DNA from: Symbiodinium kawagutii
Taxonomy: Eukaryota > Sar > Dinophyceae > Suessiales > Symbiodiniaceae
Direction of reading: 5' to 3'
Assembly: GCA_009767595.1 (NCBI GenBank)
Contig: VSDK01028060.1
Location: 201,642-265,641, forward strand
Length of the DNA: 64,000 nucleotides
Part shown: one piece after another, positions 10,703 through 25,100 of the stretch
Layout: each line of letters begins with the position of its first letter
Numbering within the stretch: position 1 is the first letter of the stretch
Translations under genes and position numbers: made by a program
Notes under the pieces: model-generated
Seen by the model: the letters and a program-made list of their open reading frames with translations, nothing else
The model's database searches: none
What the model was told of the DNA's origin: nothing

Positions 10703-13700
10703 CTTACTCCCAGTATTGGTTGTGTTCCATTCTGTTTGGGGAGCTACTGCAAACTTCTTGTGATGCACCTCAGTGCCTTGATTTCAATTTCTTGCATCCC
10801 AAGCCAAACCCATTGATAGACGTTCCTAGCAACCAAGAATTCTATTGAAAGCTGCTCTTCATTCATCTAAATGGCATATCAACAACATGTTGAAGATAAC
10901 AGACTTGAACCAGCCATCAACAAACTACAATATCTTCCATACAGTCCCAGCTGTGTTGAGCCAGGATTACCAAAGCATGGTTCTGTTCCCAGGTAGTCTA
11001 CCACACGAGATGCGGCCAAAGCCTTCTCACAAGTGGATCTCATGAGGGGCAACCCAGCCAGAAAGCCCAACTGAACATGCCTGAGCATAAAGAGATTTGC
11101 CAAAAATGCAAAGAAACTTATTTCCCCACCTCTATGACCCCCAGTTGATGCTGCCCCGCCACACTCTTTTTGGATCCTTCAGAAAGCGCTTCTGAAAAGT
11201 TTCTTCGGTCAAGGTCATTGCATAAATCAGCTGATGCATCTTGCCCTGATCTGCCAGAATCTTCAGGCGTGCTTTGAGTCGGTGGTTGCTGTAACCCAGA
11301 AGTGGGGGGGACTTGACCACTATCTCCATGGCATGTGCTGCAGACACAGACTCCCTGAGAAGAAGCATTTTGGGCTTCAAGTTTTGTTCCAAGCTAAGGC
11401 CAAGAATTTGAGGAAATGTGGCAACCACTTTCGCAATGTGCCTTTCTGTCAGTCCCAATTCAAAAAACCATTTCACTGTTGGTGTCAAGTTCTGTTTGAT
11501 GCTATAGCCAAAAATTTGAGGTTGGGTAGAGACTGCCTTCGCAAGTTCACTTTTGCTGAGCCCCAAGTCTAAGAGCCACTCCACTGTGGGCTTCAACTTC
11601 TGGTCGATGCTGTAGCCAAGAATTTGTGGAAAAGTGGCCACTGCTTTTGCAACTTGACTCCTAGTGAGCCCCAAGTCCAGGAGCCATTCCACCGTGGGCT
11701 TCAAGTTCTGCTCGATGCTTAGGCCAAGTATTGAAGGATGACTGGCCACTGCCTTCGCAACTTCACTCTTTGTGAGTCCCAAGTCTAAAAACCATCTAAC
11801 TGTTGGCTTCAAGTTCTGCTCTATGCTGTAGCCAAGAATTGGAGGAGATGTGGCCACTGCCTTCGCAAGTTGACTCTTGCTGAGCCCCAAGTCTAAGAGC
11901 CACTGCACAGTGGGCTTCAAGTTCTGCTCGATACTGTAGCCAAGAATTGAAGGACGAGTGGCCACTGCCTTCGCAAGTTGACTCTTTGTGAGCCCCAAGT
12001 CCAGGAGCCACTCCACTGTGGGCTTCAAGTTCTGCTCTATACTGTAGCCAAGAATTGCAGGAGAAGTGGCCACTGCCTTGACAAGTTGACTCTTGCTGAG
12101 CCCCAAGTCTACGAGCCATTCCACTGTGGGCTTCAAGTTCTGCTCGATGCTGTAGCCAAGCATTGGAGGAGAAGTGGCCACTGCTTTTGCAACTTGACTC
12201 TTGCTGAGCCCCAAGTCTAAGAGCCACTCCACTGTGGGCTTCAAGTTCTGCTCGATGCTGTAGCCAAGAATTGAAGGATGACTGGCCACTGCCTTCGCAA
12301 CTTGACTCTTCGTGAGCCCCAAGCCCAAGAGCCATTGAACCGTGGGCTTCAAGTTCTGCTCGATGCTTAGGCCAAGAATTTGTGGAAAAGTGGCTACTGC
12401 CTTTGCACCTTGACTCTTTGTGAGCCCCAAGTCTAAGAGCCCCTCCACTGTCGGCTTCAAGGTCTGCTCGATGCTTAGGCCAAGTATTGAAGGATGACTG
12501 GCCACTGCCTTCGCAACTTGACTCTTTGTGAGTCCCAAGTCTAAAAACCATCTAACTGTTGGCTTCAAGTTCTGCTCGATCCTGTAGCCAAGAATTGGAG
12601 GAGATGTGGCCACTGCCTTCGCAAGTTGACTCTTGCTGAGCCCCAAGTCTAAGAGCCACTGCACAGTGGGCTTCAAGTTCTGCTCGATACTGTAGCCAAG
12701 AATTGAAGGACGAGTGGCCACTGCCTTCGCAAGTTCACTTTTGCTGAGCCCCAAGTCTAAGAGCCACTCCACTGTGGGCTTCAACTTCTGGTCGATGCTG
12801 TAGCCAAGAATTTGTGGAAAAGTGGCCACTGCTTTTGCAACTTGACTCCTAGTGAGCCCCAAGTCTGAGAACCAACGAAGCTTTGGTCCCAGTTCCTTAT
12901 CAAGGGACATCCCAGGCACAACAGCCCTTTCCAGTATCGAGTCAACATCTCTATTCCAAAAGCCCTGCGTCTTCAAAAACAATGTCATGTCATCCATTGT
13001 GTTGCCGTCCCTTGTAGCAACAGCCACATTGATAAAGTCCCGCAAAGTGGCTGAAGGTTCCTGAAAATCCTCATGAGCCTGGAGGCTCAAGCGCGCCACG
13101 GTGTCGGGGTGGAGGCACTGATTTAGCTCCTTCATGGTCTGCGTGAGGATGTCGCAACATATCTTCCCGGCTAGCTTTGGACGTCCTGACCGCCATCTTT
13201 CCACTCTGATCCATATGACTTTGTCTCGAAGTGGTTGGCTCATCGTGTGGCTGATGCGGATCACATGGGATCCTTTCGGGGCATACCTCAGCAAGGCTGC
13301 ATTTTTCATCATATCCAGCTTCACACCTTCCTTTTCCCCATGCCTCCAATAGCCATCATACTCCACAAACAGTGCGGCGTCCGTGTCCTTCAGCACCCCA
13401 TATGCTGTCAGATCCGGTTCCAAGTAGTATCCACCCCATCCTTCGGGCGAAGGAAAACTTCGAAACAGCTCTGCGATTGGCATCTGGGGCATCAAAGTCT
13501 CAGCGAGCGGAGCCAATATCTCGGCCTCCGCTAAGCTACCGACCCTATCACGCCTCCATCCACGTTGCCACCAACCTGGTGCAGCCGGAAGTGACGCTGC
13601 TGAACGACTGGAGGGCCGTGGCCGGAACAAGCGCAGGGCCCGCAGCATCTGGTGCTCATCATTGGGCAAGCTACGGAACTGGCTCTGAGCAGCTGCCCAT

Positions 13701-16700
13701 GATAGACCCTACAACTACTCATTGTGATGAAAGTGATGTGTCGCGTTGTGTCTCTAAAGTGGGAAACCCAAACCGAATTGGTGGCCCTTCCAGCAGCGAA
13801 TGTGCCTTGCATGCTTGAATGGTCATGAACGGAAAAGGGAATTCCGACTTTCCTTCCAACCAACAACTAGTCATTCATCACAGAGGGTCGCATTCTCCCA
13901 AGCCACACCCCATCCCACTGCCAAACTCCAGGCCCCCCACAATCCACGCGATCACCAGCCCGGCAGTGAGCCACATGTCCTTGGCAGCCAGTCTGAGTGG
14001 ATCTTGGCATTTGAGTCAGGCTCCAAGCCATGGGGGCTACCACTTCGGGCCACGCAAATTGCAGGTCTTCATGGTGGAAACAGCTGCAAATGGTGGATTT
14101 TCCATTGCCAGCTTAGTTTACCAGAGCGTAATGGGAAAATGATGGACAACTTAGAAACACCATGGAGACCGACCAGTTTTGGGGGTTGATGATTCTGAGT
14201 CATACCCATTCAGCAGGTCGAAATTGGTTGGCAAGAACACATGAAGGTGAGATTGATACATGTGCATTCAATCACTTCCGGGGATGAGGGTTTTGTCAAA
14301 TCTGTTCCTAAGAGATATCGAACTGACTGATATTCTACGGGTTGGTCGCAATTTCCTTCTCTACAGCACCTCCATCAAATACTGGCAAAACAAATTCAAA
14401 CACGGTTTTCTTCACAAATCAGCGCAGTGCCCTCAACCCTTCCAGCAAGTCTTGCAGCACACTAAGTTGTGAACACCCCTTAATATGCTCCAGTAGTACC
14501 AGCCCTGTTGTTGGTTGACCGAAGGGTGAGCTCCCTATCTCCCCATCATCTGCAACACACATCTTCTGCCAAGCATCGGAACGTGCCGTCTCCTTGCATG
14601 TATCTCGCCTCAGGTACGGGTGCCCCTCGAGATTGGTTGTGCTGGGACCAGGTGGCAAGCAGGTGACAGCAGCAAGGGGAAAGCTCCCAAGTAGTGAGTA
14701 GTGGGACTCCAAAAACTTGGCTCAAACATTTTCTTTGGCAAGCATGCTGGATCAGGGTATGCCCATACCCTTTCGGCAGGCTGAAAACTCCTTCAATTGC
14801 ATGGGTTAGTGGCGGCATTTCCAAATTTGGCGCTAATTCTTTCCCAAAACAGCGAGAATAGAACGAACAAGCCACAGATATCTAATCCTATCCGTAACCC
14901 TATGATCTTATCCAGCATGAATCAACCGGCTCTAGTCAGACTTATCTATGTTTACCAGGGCACCTCCCCACATCATCGCCTTACGTTTCCCGAGCTTCGC
15001 ATCAACGGCCAAGTCGCAAAGGCGGCAACTGCACGCCACTGCACCTCGGAAGCTTCGGACTGAGCTGGTCTGGGTCGTGGGAAGCTGCGCGTTGGATGAA
15101 AACATGGGTGGTGAAATGGGATATGATTATATGATATGACTCGACAAACAACTAAGGCCAATAGTACAAAAAGAACAACATCATCAAGAACAGCAGCAGT
15201 GGGCAAGTAGTCGCACTCCGCACCTCTCAATTGTGTTCCGATCAAAAAGTGAAGGACTGCCTGCTTGGTCTGATCACCTTTGAACCCCTGCAGTTCTACC
15301 GAAAGTGCTGCAACCAAGGAACACCATCCAGTTGCTTCCGTCCAGATCCTGTGAGGAAAGGATTGATCGACAAAAATTGGAGGCGGACATCTACGTGTAA
15401 TTCATTGAATCAAGGTACCATATTTACCGATGGATACAGGATTCTTGAGCCACCTTGAACAGAAAATTCCTTGACAGGAGCGTTTGAAACCTCATGTTGG
15501 AAGGAAAAAAATGGACAGGTGCGACAGCTATTGGCAGTCAAGCAGTGCGTGCCTGGTAAACTACTGTAAGTTCCAACAAAGGCAATCGCTAATCACCAGT
15601 CGCCCACCATCAACCGTACTATTGGTAATGTTTCTTTGTTGCTGCAAATTGGAAATTCTCAACCTGGATGACCTGACCGGCCACCAGATCCTTTCCAACG
15701 TTCACGGCCCCCGGATGCCTTCACTGCGGTCTCTACGGGCGCGAAGATAGACACGTGCGAAGGCTCCAGTTCTGCGGGAACAAGCAGGAAGGTGCCTCGG
15801 GAGATATCGCTGAATAGAGTTGCTTCAAGAGTGGTAGCTGGAAAAACATTTTACGAGAGATGACACCAGGTGGACAAAAAGCTTTGGGTGGCCGTGCACC
15901 GTGGCTATTGTATGTGTTTGGGAGGTAGACACTGTTGAAACTGTGTTTTCTGATTCGAAATCTAGGCCCTCACGCAAAAGCAGTCTCTCCTAAAGGCAGG
16001 CACTAGGTTCTATTGCCAGGAGCTTGCAAGCAGTTCACCAGCCGAAGCCATGGCTGGCTTTCACCCTTTATTTGCAATCTGCCTTGTGACATCCAGTCCG
16101 TTAAATGCGAACCCAGCATGGTGTGGTGTATCACTTCAGATCCACACCTCTTTGGTCGGACTTTGCAGCAAAACCGTCCAACTTTGGCCAATGACGTTTG
16201 AAGCAACCGATGTATTGATTTGGGTGGTAAGCCGTACAATTTCTACCATCGTTAGAAGGTATAGCTACCACTTGTATCAACTTTTACTGCCTACAGAAAC
16301 CCTGAGCCTATCGCAAGTGTTCTTTTCTCCGGGTCAGTCNNNNNNNNNNCATTCCTGCCAACTAACAACCAAAGATATTCTGCCAAGAGGCCGTTGGAAG
16401 AGGTGAAGACCATGGCCAACCTTCGATTGAGAGGCGCCGATCGAAATAAACACGCATAAAAGAAGTTCTGATATATAGATGTACTGGATCAGAAACATGC
16501 ATGAAACAGCTCCAAAGTTTTCCCATAGAGGATGCGGTAAAACCGCCAGCTGCCGTGGATTTCAAATCCAACAAACGAACAGAAGGCTCCTGAAACTTGG
16601 CAACTTTGATTCCACCAACCAAGATCACCCACATGGCCCAGCGGCGACCCCCCTGGTGCCTGTTGGGATGCAGCAGATCTATAAAGGCCTGGCCCTCTGT

Positions 16701-16866
16701 GTATGTCAAGGAGCTGGGCAAACGATATCGACCTGGCAATCCGCATTGCAGATGGTGGGAGAATGGGAGGCAGACCCATGTCGAGATCTGCTATGATAGC
16801 AGATTCTATACAGCTAAGTGATTCGCAAAAATCAAGAGAATGATGGCGTGCATCGTCATCAAAAGC

Positions 16867-16951
<85 letters not shown>

Positions 16952-19071
16952 CTTTGGGGAACCCTTGAATATGCTGGAATCGTTGCAAAAACGAACATTA
17001 AACACAACTCTACCTCTCGGAGCATCGTTTCCCTTCACCGCCAAACAAATCACTACTTACAAAACTATTTTTCCCACAAGACCACACAATTCATGGTTGG
17101 ACTATCCTAAAACTCTCCTGGCAGCCCCTGGTTCCAACCACCCTTACCCGAACCCCAACGGCCATCGTCAAGGCACTCGCTTCCACACTGGGTTCTGGTG
17201 AGATACTCAGCACCTGGTGCTGCAAACCGTGGTGGGTCGCCAAGGTGGGAAACTGCGGATGGCCGTTCTGCTCTTGGCAATCAGCCGTTTAATGCTACTG
17301 CTACAGACTGGCAACATGGCTTGACCACCTTTGTTTCGATCATAGAACATATGGGGGGTTCTGCAAATACAGGTACCCCAAGAATGGATGGTTTATTTCT
17401 ACAAATTAATAGAGATGAATGATTAATCTTAAATGACTTGAGAGTACCCCCACTTTAAGAGACCACCTTACGTTACCTCGTACTCGGCACCATCCAAGCT
17501 GTGCTCCAGGGCCCCCTGAGCTCCAGCACCACCAACATCGCGAGGGGCTGCTCATCCATGACCATGTCCTCGATGATGTGTTGTGACCAGGCGGCGGGGA
17601 ACGGAGTGACTGGGGAAGTGAACGACAGAGCACTGAGTGTTGGGAGATAGTCCCTGGATGTCTGGATGAGGGTTCCGCACCAAGCTGGATGTATGCCTCT
17701 GGGCCTGGATTCTCTGGATCATGCCTCCCTGACTTTAGCACATGCTTTTTGGAAGGCCAGTACCTGCTAAACCTTCGAAAAAGCAGTGCAACCTTCACTG
17801 TCTCTGAAAGACCTAGGAATTCCATATCGACGGATCAAGAGCAGAAAGCTCCCCGAACACTCTGCCAATGCTTCCCAACACTCATCACTGCTCCCTGCAC
17901 CTCATTGGTGGTGGGGCCCAGACCCAAGCTGTACATCTCCAGTGGTGTGTAATGTGTCCATTGTTGGAGCCCCCATCACCCTCCGATCCTTCCGTCCATC
18001 GTGCAACTTCCAATACGCCAACTGCCTCAGCATCAGCGATAGAAACGGTCGTCCAATCCCTTAGAGAAAAAAACATGTGCAGTTGTTGGGGGGGTGCGCT
18101 TGGGTAGAAATTGTACTGCTCTTTGTGAACTGACCGAGTGTGAAGAATTCCAGCAGAAGTGATCTACAAATCTAAGTGTTTCATCGAAATGTCCAACAAC
18201 TTGCCTACAACTGGTGTTTCAATTAAATTTGGATGAACAACTTCTACATTTGCAAGGTGCGAGATGCCAGGAACTTTTCTGCTTCAAAGATGCGCATTGT
18301 TCGAACAGATCACCCTACCAACAGCACCCCCCAGCTGAGCGCCCCAGACGCGCCCGTCCCGGCAGCTACATCCAGCTCCGTTCGCAGGGCGTAGCAGGAG
18401 CGGCGGATGCCTTGATCTGCGGTGGAAACCACCGGGCTTTAAGTTTTGCAAGCCGAGTTTCCCAGCAGATTGGGGCTGTTTGGCTGAGTAAATGTAAAGC
18501 TTCTTGATTAGATAAGATGTGACCAGGAGATGTGACAAGTAGGATAGGACGCTGGTTGTTCCATTCTATCACGCCTATATCTGTTCTTGTCACTCAATGT
18601 TTCTCCTTGGACTACTTCTTGGTGACACTCGTCCACCGCAACTGCTGCCCAGTTGCGGATCAGAGCCCGGGCCGTGGTGAAGGCCTAGCAGGGATCGTTA
18701 AGAGGATCGCTGGGGGTGGAGTTTTGGTCCAAGAAAACTCGTGGTGGATCTCATCTGTCAATGAATGAACCACCTCTTTTTTAAGTAGCTCAATAGCTGG
18801 GGATCTGCTGTCAAATATTGCTTGAACGAGAACCCGTGCTACGCATTCGGGAAAAAGATGGATCTTCCAGTATAATAGGTTGTTAATTTTGGAAAGGCGA
18901 TTTCGGGCTGCCCAAATTTTTTGGGAAGTTGGAAGTTTGGTGAAGGGTTTGATCTCATCGGCTTTGGAGAATCAGATATACTCAGCTGATTGAAGCCAGA
19001 ATCCTGCACACCGGTTGGCCTGACCTCACCATGCCAACAATTTGCAACAAACACTCCACGTGAACCATCTG

Positions 19072-19120
<49 letters not shown>

Positions 19121-22100
19121 CCACCACCAACCCCTGGGTCCCTGGCCTCGTTCTCCCGGTCCAACACGGGATCTTCGCACCAGTGAGGTCCACCCGCTCC
19201 CATGAGGTGGTTCAGGATGCCCACCTGCAGCTGCTGTTGGAAGCACCAGCAGGGGTTGATGGGTGCCTCGCCTGGTGAGGGTTTGCTGAGGTGGTTAAGG
19301 ACAGGTAAGGATGGGTAGTTGTGGTTAGTGATGGCTGATGATGGTGATAGTTGTGATTTTTCATCATGGTTTGTCATGGCTGGCTACTGTACTGGCTTTT
19401 GATGATGGTGATGGTTGCGATGATTGATGATGGTTAGTGATGGTTTATGAGGGCTAATGATGACTGATCGTGGTTCGTTAATGTGGCTTGGTCATGGTGA
19501 ATGTTGGTGGATGATGGGTGACGCGTCTCAATTTCATGCACAGCAGACCAAAATGGGATGGAAAGGGCGTAGCATAGTTGTCACAACTACCGGAGCTTCA
19601 TTTTAAAGAAGCCGGTAGATGAAGGAAGGGAGTTGATCAGTATTGGGCTGGCACATCAGATAATGTTGCAGCTGTTCAATTGGCACCGAACATAAGCGGG
19701 CGATGGCTGTGCCCATCTGATGCAGGACACCAATATCCCTCAACACTTTCAAAGCTCTCTTTTATTCCTTCCTGGCGTCCATCCAGTTTTGCCAGACTCA
19801 AACTTTTCTTTGGAATGTCCGCCATCTTCGATCAAGAGCTCAACCCATCACACCTGGTGTCTTCCACACCATGCCCCACACCCGAGTCCACAGACCCCAT
19901 GGCACCTGCTCGTTCACAGACCCCACGGCCGCGCCCAAGCGCATAGGGCCGCCCAGGAAGGAGTCCTCAACGATGCCAAGGATGAAACCAACAACCCCCT
20001 GGCCCCTGACCCCAACATGTTGGGGTCATAGGCGGGTAGGTACCCCCAGTAACCTCACCAAGAAATCATGCAGTGGCGGACTAGCACTTAGAATATATCA
20101 TTAATTGGCTGGATTGGAAATATCTTCACAATAAATCACAACAGTTTCTTTGCAACGGCATATCCAACCAAATTAGGCGAGATACCCCCGTGCGAACATC
20201 CCGAATATCTCTACAGCCCCAAGTCAGCCAACATGCATGCTGATGTCGTTTCAGCTTAGCACCTACCCCGGTTGTCACGGAATGGCCAGCCCTACAATCG
20301 CCTGATGATTAGTGGATGTACCCTGTTTTGGAACACAGCCAAACTCGGATCCCAGTAGAAACCACAGACCTTTCAGCGGCAACCCACCCCAATCTGCTAC
20401 GGTCCTGATGCCAGAAGCCGCTGTCCGTCTGATCTCCCAAAGCCTGACACCAAGGGCAGGGAAGTTGCAGATGCAACGGTACAGGCATATACCGGCATCG
20501 AACAAGCTGAACACGTGTGGCAACTGGTCCAAACCTATGAAACATCGGATGAATTCATCAGATGCCAACTATCCAACTATTTTCTAGCAATGTGTTTGGA
20601 AAGTTGAACTAGTTCCAACCTCCAAAAACCAAGTCATGCCAACTTGGAGAGGTCTCCACCTGACTATCACCAAGCAATATCTCAACCTCCCAGGTGCTCC
20701 CACCCAGGCATTCCCAAAAGCAGTCAGCCTCGTAGTTGCAGTTGTTCAAGGTGCTGGTCACCACATCATCTGCAAGCCGCTGCTGGTTGTCAAAGTGACG
20801 CATGCAGGATGGGTGTGTCACAAGTGGAGAGGTGGGGACTCTGGCGAAACTTCTAACAGCTGATTCTTGTGCGGAGCAAGTGTCAATGACCCACTGGCCA
20901 TGGAGGTTGCAATTGATAAGCAGTCGTGTCACAAAAAATGGGCATGAATTCTGGCAGTATTGAATCTACGCAATGCCACAAATATGCACCAGAGCAACCA
21001 ATGAGCCATGTTCAATGATTGCTGCAGTAATTACTATCTTTCTCTGCACCCGTTACACCACTTAGAACGCTCGCTGCACCGGCCTTCCATGCCCTGTGCC
21101 ACCATGTCGTCGTACAGCTTCTGACGCTCCTGGGCACAACTTGAAGAAAGGATCAATGATCGGAGATCCACAACGACCGAGCATCTCCGGTATCTTATGA
21201 TCAATCGCTGGTTTTTCCCCATCAAACCTGGTTGCCCAAAACCAATAAGCTTGCGAAGGTCAGCCAAAAATGCCCACAGCACCGAGCCACATTAATCACA
21301 GAAAGTTGCAGTGAACAAATCCAACAAATCACCAACAAATCACCCTCAAAGGTCACCACCACCACCACCACCACCACCATCATCCAAGGCGGCACATCAC
21401 CCATCCCCCTGGCACCACCAACCCATCACGTGCGCGCCTCAGCGTTGCGGTAGCACAGGCCGTTGAGGCCCTGTTCCATGCCGCCCGTCACATCGGGAAT
21501 GCCATACCTGGAGCCAGGAACGCCCCAATCAGGAGGTCTGGATCCAGCAGAAAGATGGTGATGGTTTCGTTGATGGTTGATTGTTGGTGAATTGATGGTT
21601 GATGGAGCTCATTGATGGTTGACTAATTAATGGTTATCTTGTGTATAATGATAGCGAGTTTATTGCAACATAGTTGATGGTTCGTTGCTCGTGGCGGCGA
21701 TGATTTATTGATGGTTAAATGGAAAGATGAGGTCGGAAGGAGCGAATGGACAGATGTTTCTATGTGGAGGTTTGCGCGTTGGATTGCCAACCGAGAGGTT
21801 CTTTCTTTGGGGTGAAAAGTGCGATGAGATGTGTGACGATGAAACTGGATCTTGCGCTCTCACAGGAGGTGGCTTAGTGCCAAACTTGAGGGCAGCTCGC
21901 CTCAACTCCAAACGCGTCCAACCCCAAACAGCCAACCAAGGTCATTCGCACTTTACCACGCGGGCAACGCCACAACCCATCCCATGATCAACCATTTTTT
22001 TGCACCACCATCCACCAATCAGGCCATCCAGGCCAAGCGATCCAGCCACGCCCCCTGCCCTGCCCCACCATGTGAAGCTCCAAGCCATGGCAATGATCAA

Positions 22101-25100
22101 GCGCCAGAGTTCATCGCCCTGCCGAGGAGAACTCAGCAACTTCCGGAAGTCATGGGACCTCGGTGGGCGGCTGCAGGGGACTCAGCAAGGGGCAGAGAGC
22201 TCGCTCCAAGGCATCTCTCAGGGCTGGCTGGCTCCCAAGGAAAACCCAATCATCCATCCAAACCATTCCAACCATACCCACCCATCCAACTGGCAGCTCA
22301 ACTTGAAAAACTCAATGGCTCATGAATCGACATCAACCAGCGTTAACCAACCAACCTCAACCTACCAATCAACCGAACCACCTAGCCATCTAGCCATCCA
22401 ACCAGCCAGCCAACCCAACCAACTAACCAACCCAACTCACCAACCCAACCAACCAACCCAACCCCAACCCCCCTGCAGCAGCCAAGCGTCTCAGCCCCCG
22501 CCAGCGACAAGCGCATCTGCCCCGTGGCCAACGCCTTGCGCGAGCGCTCGATGGCCGCAGCCGCGCCCTCCTCCTCGTAGAGGTCCATGGCCTCGGTGGA
22601 GGAACCAGGGGCCAGAGCTTGGATGGTGAATGCACAGGGAGGGGTTGGGTAGGGATGGGTAGTAGTTGGGTGGTGCTGTTGTTTGAATCATGGTTGATTG
22701 GTGCTTGGTTGGTGGTTGGTTGGTTGGATGGATGATGGGTGGCTTATTGACGGTTAATTGATGGTGAATAATGATTGTTTATCATGCTTAATTGGTTGAA
22801 TTGATGGTTCATCATGGCTTCAGTATTTGATGGTTTATGATGGATTGTTGATGGCGAATGGTGAGTAAATGAGAGTTGATGCGTTAACACACGGTGAAAT
22901 CAACGCCGCCCCAGTGGCGTTGCTGTTGCCCAGCACACTGTCACGCAGGTGGAAGACCTCCTGCAGCGGATAACCTGAAGGCTGCTGCCATTGCACCCCC
23001 CCGGCTGGGGTTGGTTAGCGAACCGAGCTGGGGACCAGGTTGGGGAGTAGTGACTTAGTGGATATCTATAGCTTTGGGACTACATATGAACCAACACTTG
23101 GGGTAATAGGTAGTTACCACTACATTTGACTAAATGAATCAAGAAGGACTGGTTGGTGAAATTGTTGGGAATTGAACTTGGGATCAAAAAACTGTTGGGA
23201 GTCCTGCGTAGGAAGTTTACGACGATAATGATCACGGCAATGGCCCACGGTATAGTCCTGATCCTCAACATGATAAACGAAATGCTGGGTGTTTGACACT
23301 GCTCACGCGGGACGACCACATCTCGGCAGGGCTATTGAGTGAATGTGTGACACCGGTGGATTCATTTCTTATATCTCACATTGCAGTACCAGGATCTCTG
23401 ATCTTAACTCAACATTTGGGTAGCTCTTCGTGAAGCAAAATAGTACAGTAAGCGATAAAGCCCTCATGATAGTTCTCTTTTCCGCTCACACAACCAAAGC
23501 GCGGTCCAAGCAAGGGTAAGTGATAGCAAATGCACGAATTTGCTTGCAAATGTCTCAGGAATTAGAGATCAAAGTTGATTGTTCACAATACGAATCAGCT
23601 TGAGAAGCGCTGCTGAAAACAAGCTTCGGTCAGTCTCATCACACTGGCAATGCGATGAGTGTCATTCCGTTCAGATAAAATGCTCAAGCGACGAGTCAGT
23701 CGTTCTCTGCTGTAGCTAAGTATGCGCGGCCATCCGGCGACGAGATCTGCCACGGCCTCTGAACAAAGAAATGTCTGCAAAATGGATACTTTTTGTTCTC
23801 TTGTGGCAGTGGCAAGACTGAAGATTTGTGGCCAGCCTGCAACCTCTGTAACTACCTCACTCTTTGTGAGGCCCAAGTTGAAGAGCCATTCCACTTTGGG
23901 CTTCAAGTTCTGCTCAATGCTTAGGCCAAGAATTTGTGGAAAAGAGGCCACTGCCTTCGCAACTTGACTCTTCGTGAGCCCCAAGTCTGAGAGCCACTCC
24001 ACTGTCGGCTTCAAGTTCTGCTGGATGCTGAGCCGCAAAAACGAAGGAGAAGTGGCCACTGCCCTCGCAACTTGACTTTTGCTGAGCCCCAAGTCCAAGA
24101 GCCATTCGACTGTGGGCTTTAAGTTCTGCTCGATGCTGAGCCCAAGAACTTGAGGAGAGGTGGCCACTGCCTTCGCAACTTGACTTTCGCTGAGCCCCAA
24201 TTTTAAGAACCATTCCACTGTGGGCTTCAAGTTCTGCTCGATGCTGTAGCCAAGAATTGGTGGAAAAGTGGCCACTGCCTTCGCAACTTGACTTTTGCTG
24301 AGCCCCAAGTCCAAGAGCCATTCGACTGTGGGCTTCAAGTTCTGCTCGACACTGTAGCCAAGAATTTGTGGAAAAGTGGCCACTGCCTTTGCAACTTGAC
24401 TCTTGCTGAGCCCCAAGTCTACGAGCCACCCCACTGTGGGTTTCAAGTTCTCCTCAATGCTGTAGCCAAGAATTTGTGGAAAAGTGGCCACTGCCTTTGC
24501 AACTTGGCTTTTGCTGAGCCCCAAGTCCAAGAGCCATTCGACTGTGGGCTTCAAGTTCTGCTCAATGCTGCAGCCTAGAATTGGTGCGAAAGTGGCCACT
24601 GCCTTCCCAACTTGACTTTTGCTGAGCCCTAAGTCTAAGAGCCATTCTACTGTCGGTTTCAAGTTCTGCTCGATGCTGCAGCCAAGAATTTGTGGAAAAG
24701 ACGCCACTGCCTTTGCAACTTGACTTTTGCTGAGCCCCAATTTTAAGAACCATTCCACTGTGGGCTTCAAGTTCTGCTCGATGCTGTAGCCAAGAATTTG
24801 TGGAAAAGACGCCACTGCCTTCGCAACTTGACTCTTAGTGAGCCCCAAGTCTAAGAGCCATCTTAGTTTGGGCTGCAGTGTCCTCTCTATGGATCGTCCC
24901 AGACACACTCCTGGCTTCATTATCGATCCAATCTCTTGGCGTCTAAACCCTTCGGCAGCCAAGAACTTTCCAATTTCATCGCTCGCGTTGCTTGCTCCAA
25001 CAACCACCGCTGAGCATGCCAGCTCCTGAGCCTCGAGTGATAGTTCGACAGCGCTGCTCTTGGCTTGCAACTTCAGACGGTTTGCCACACTCGGATGCAG

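Noticed and set aside
11796..12551. Second frame over the mTERF array with its own repeats
   Set aside because: It is a shadow: any 108-base repeat gives periodic proteins in other frames. Similar shadows occur at 23914-24753 and 32323-32838.
14075..14135. Family B-like fragment, also near 61355-61412
   Set aside because: They share ggtggattttccattgcc with family B but show only half of the structure, so they were not annotated.
16806..17025. Poly-Asp, poly-Met and poly-His frames
   Set aside because: They are translations of the CAT microsatellite in different frames, with no coding support on either side.
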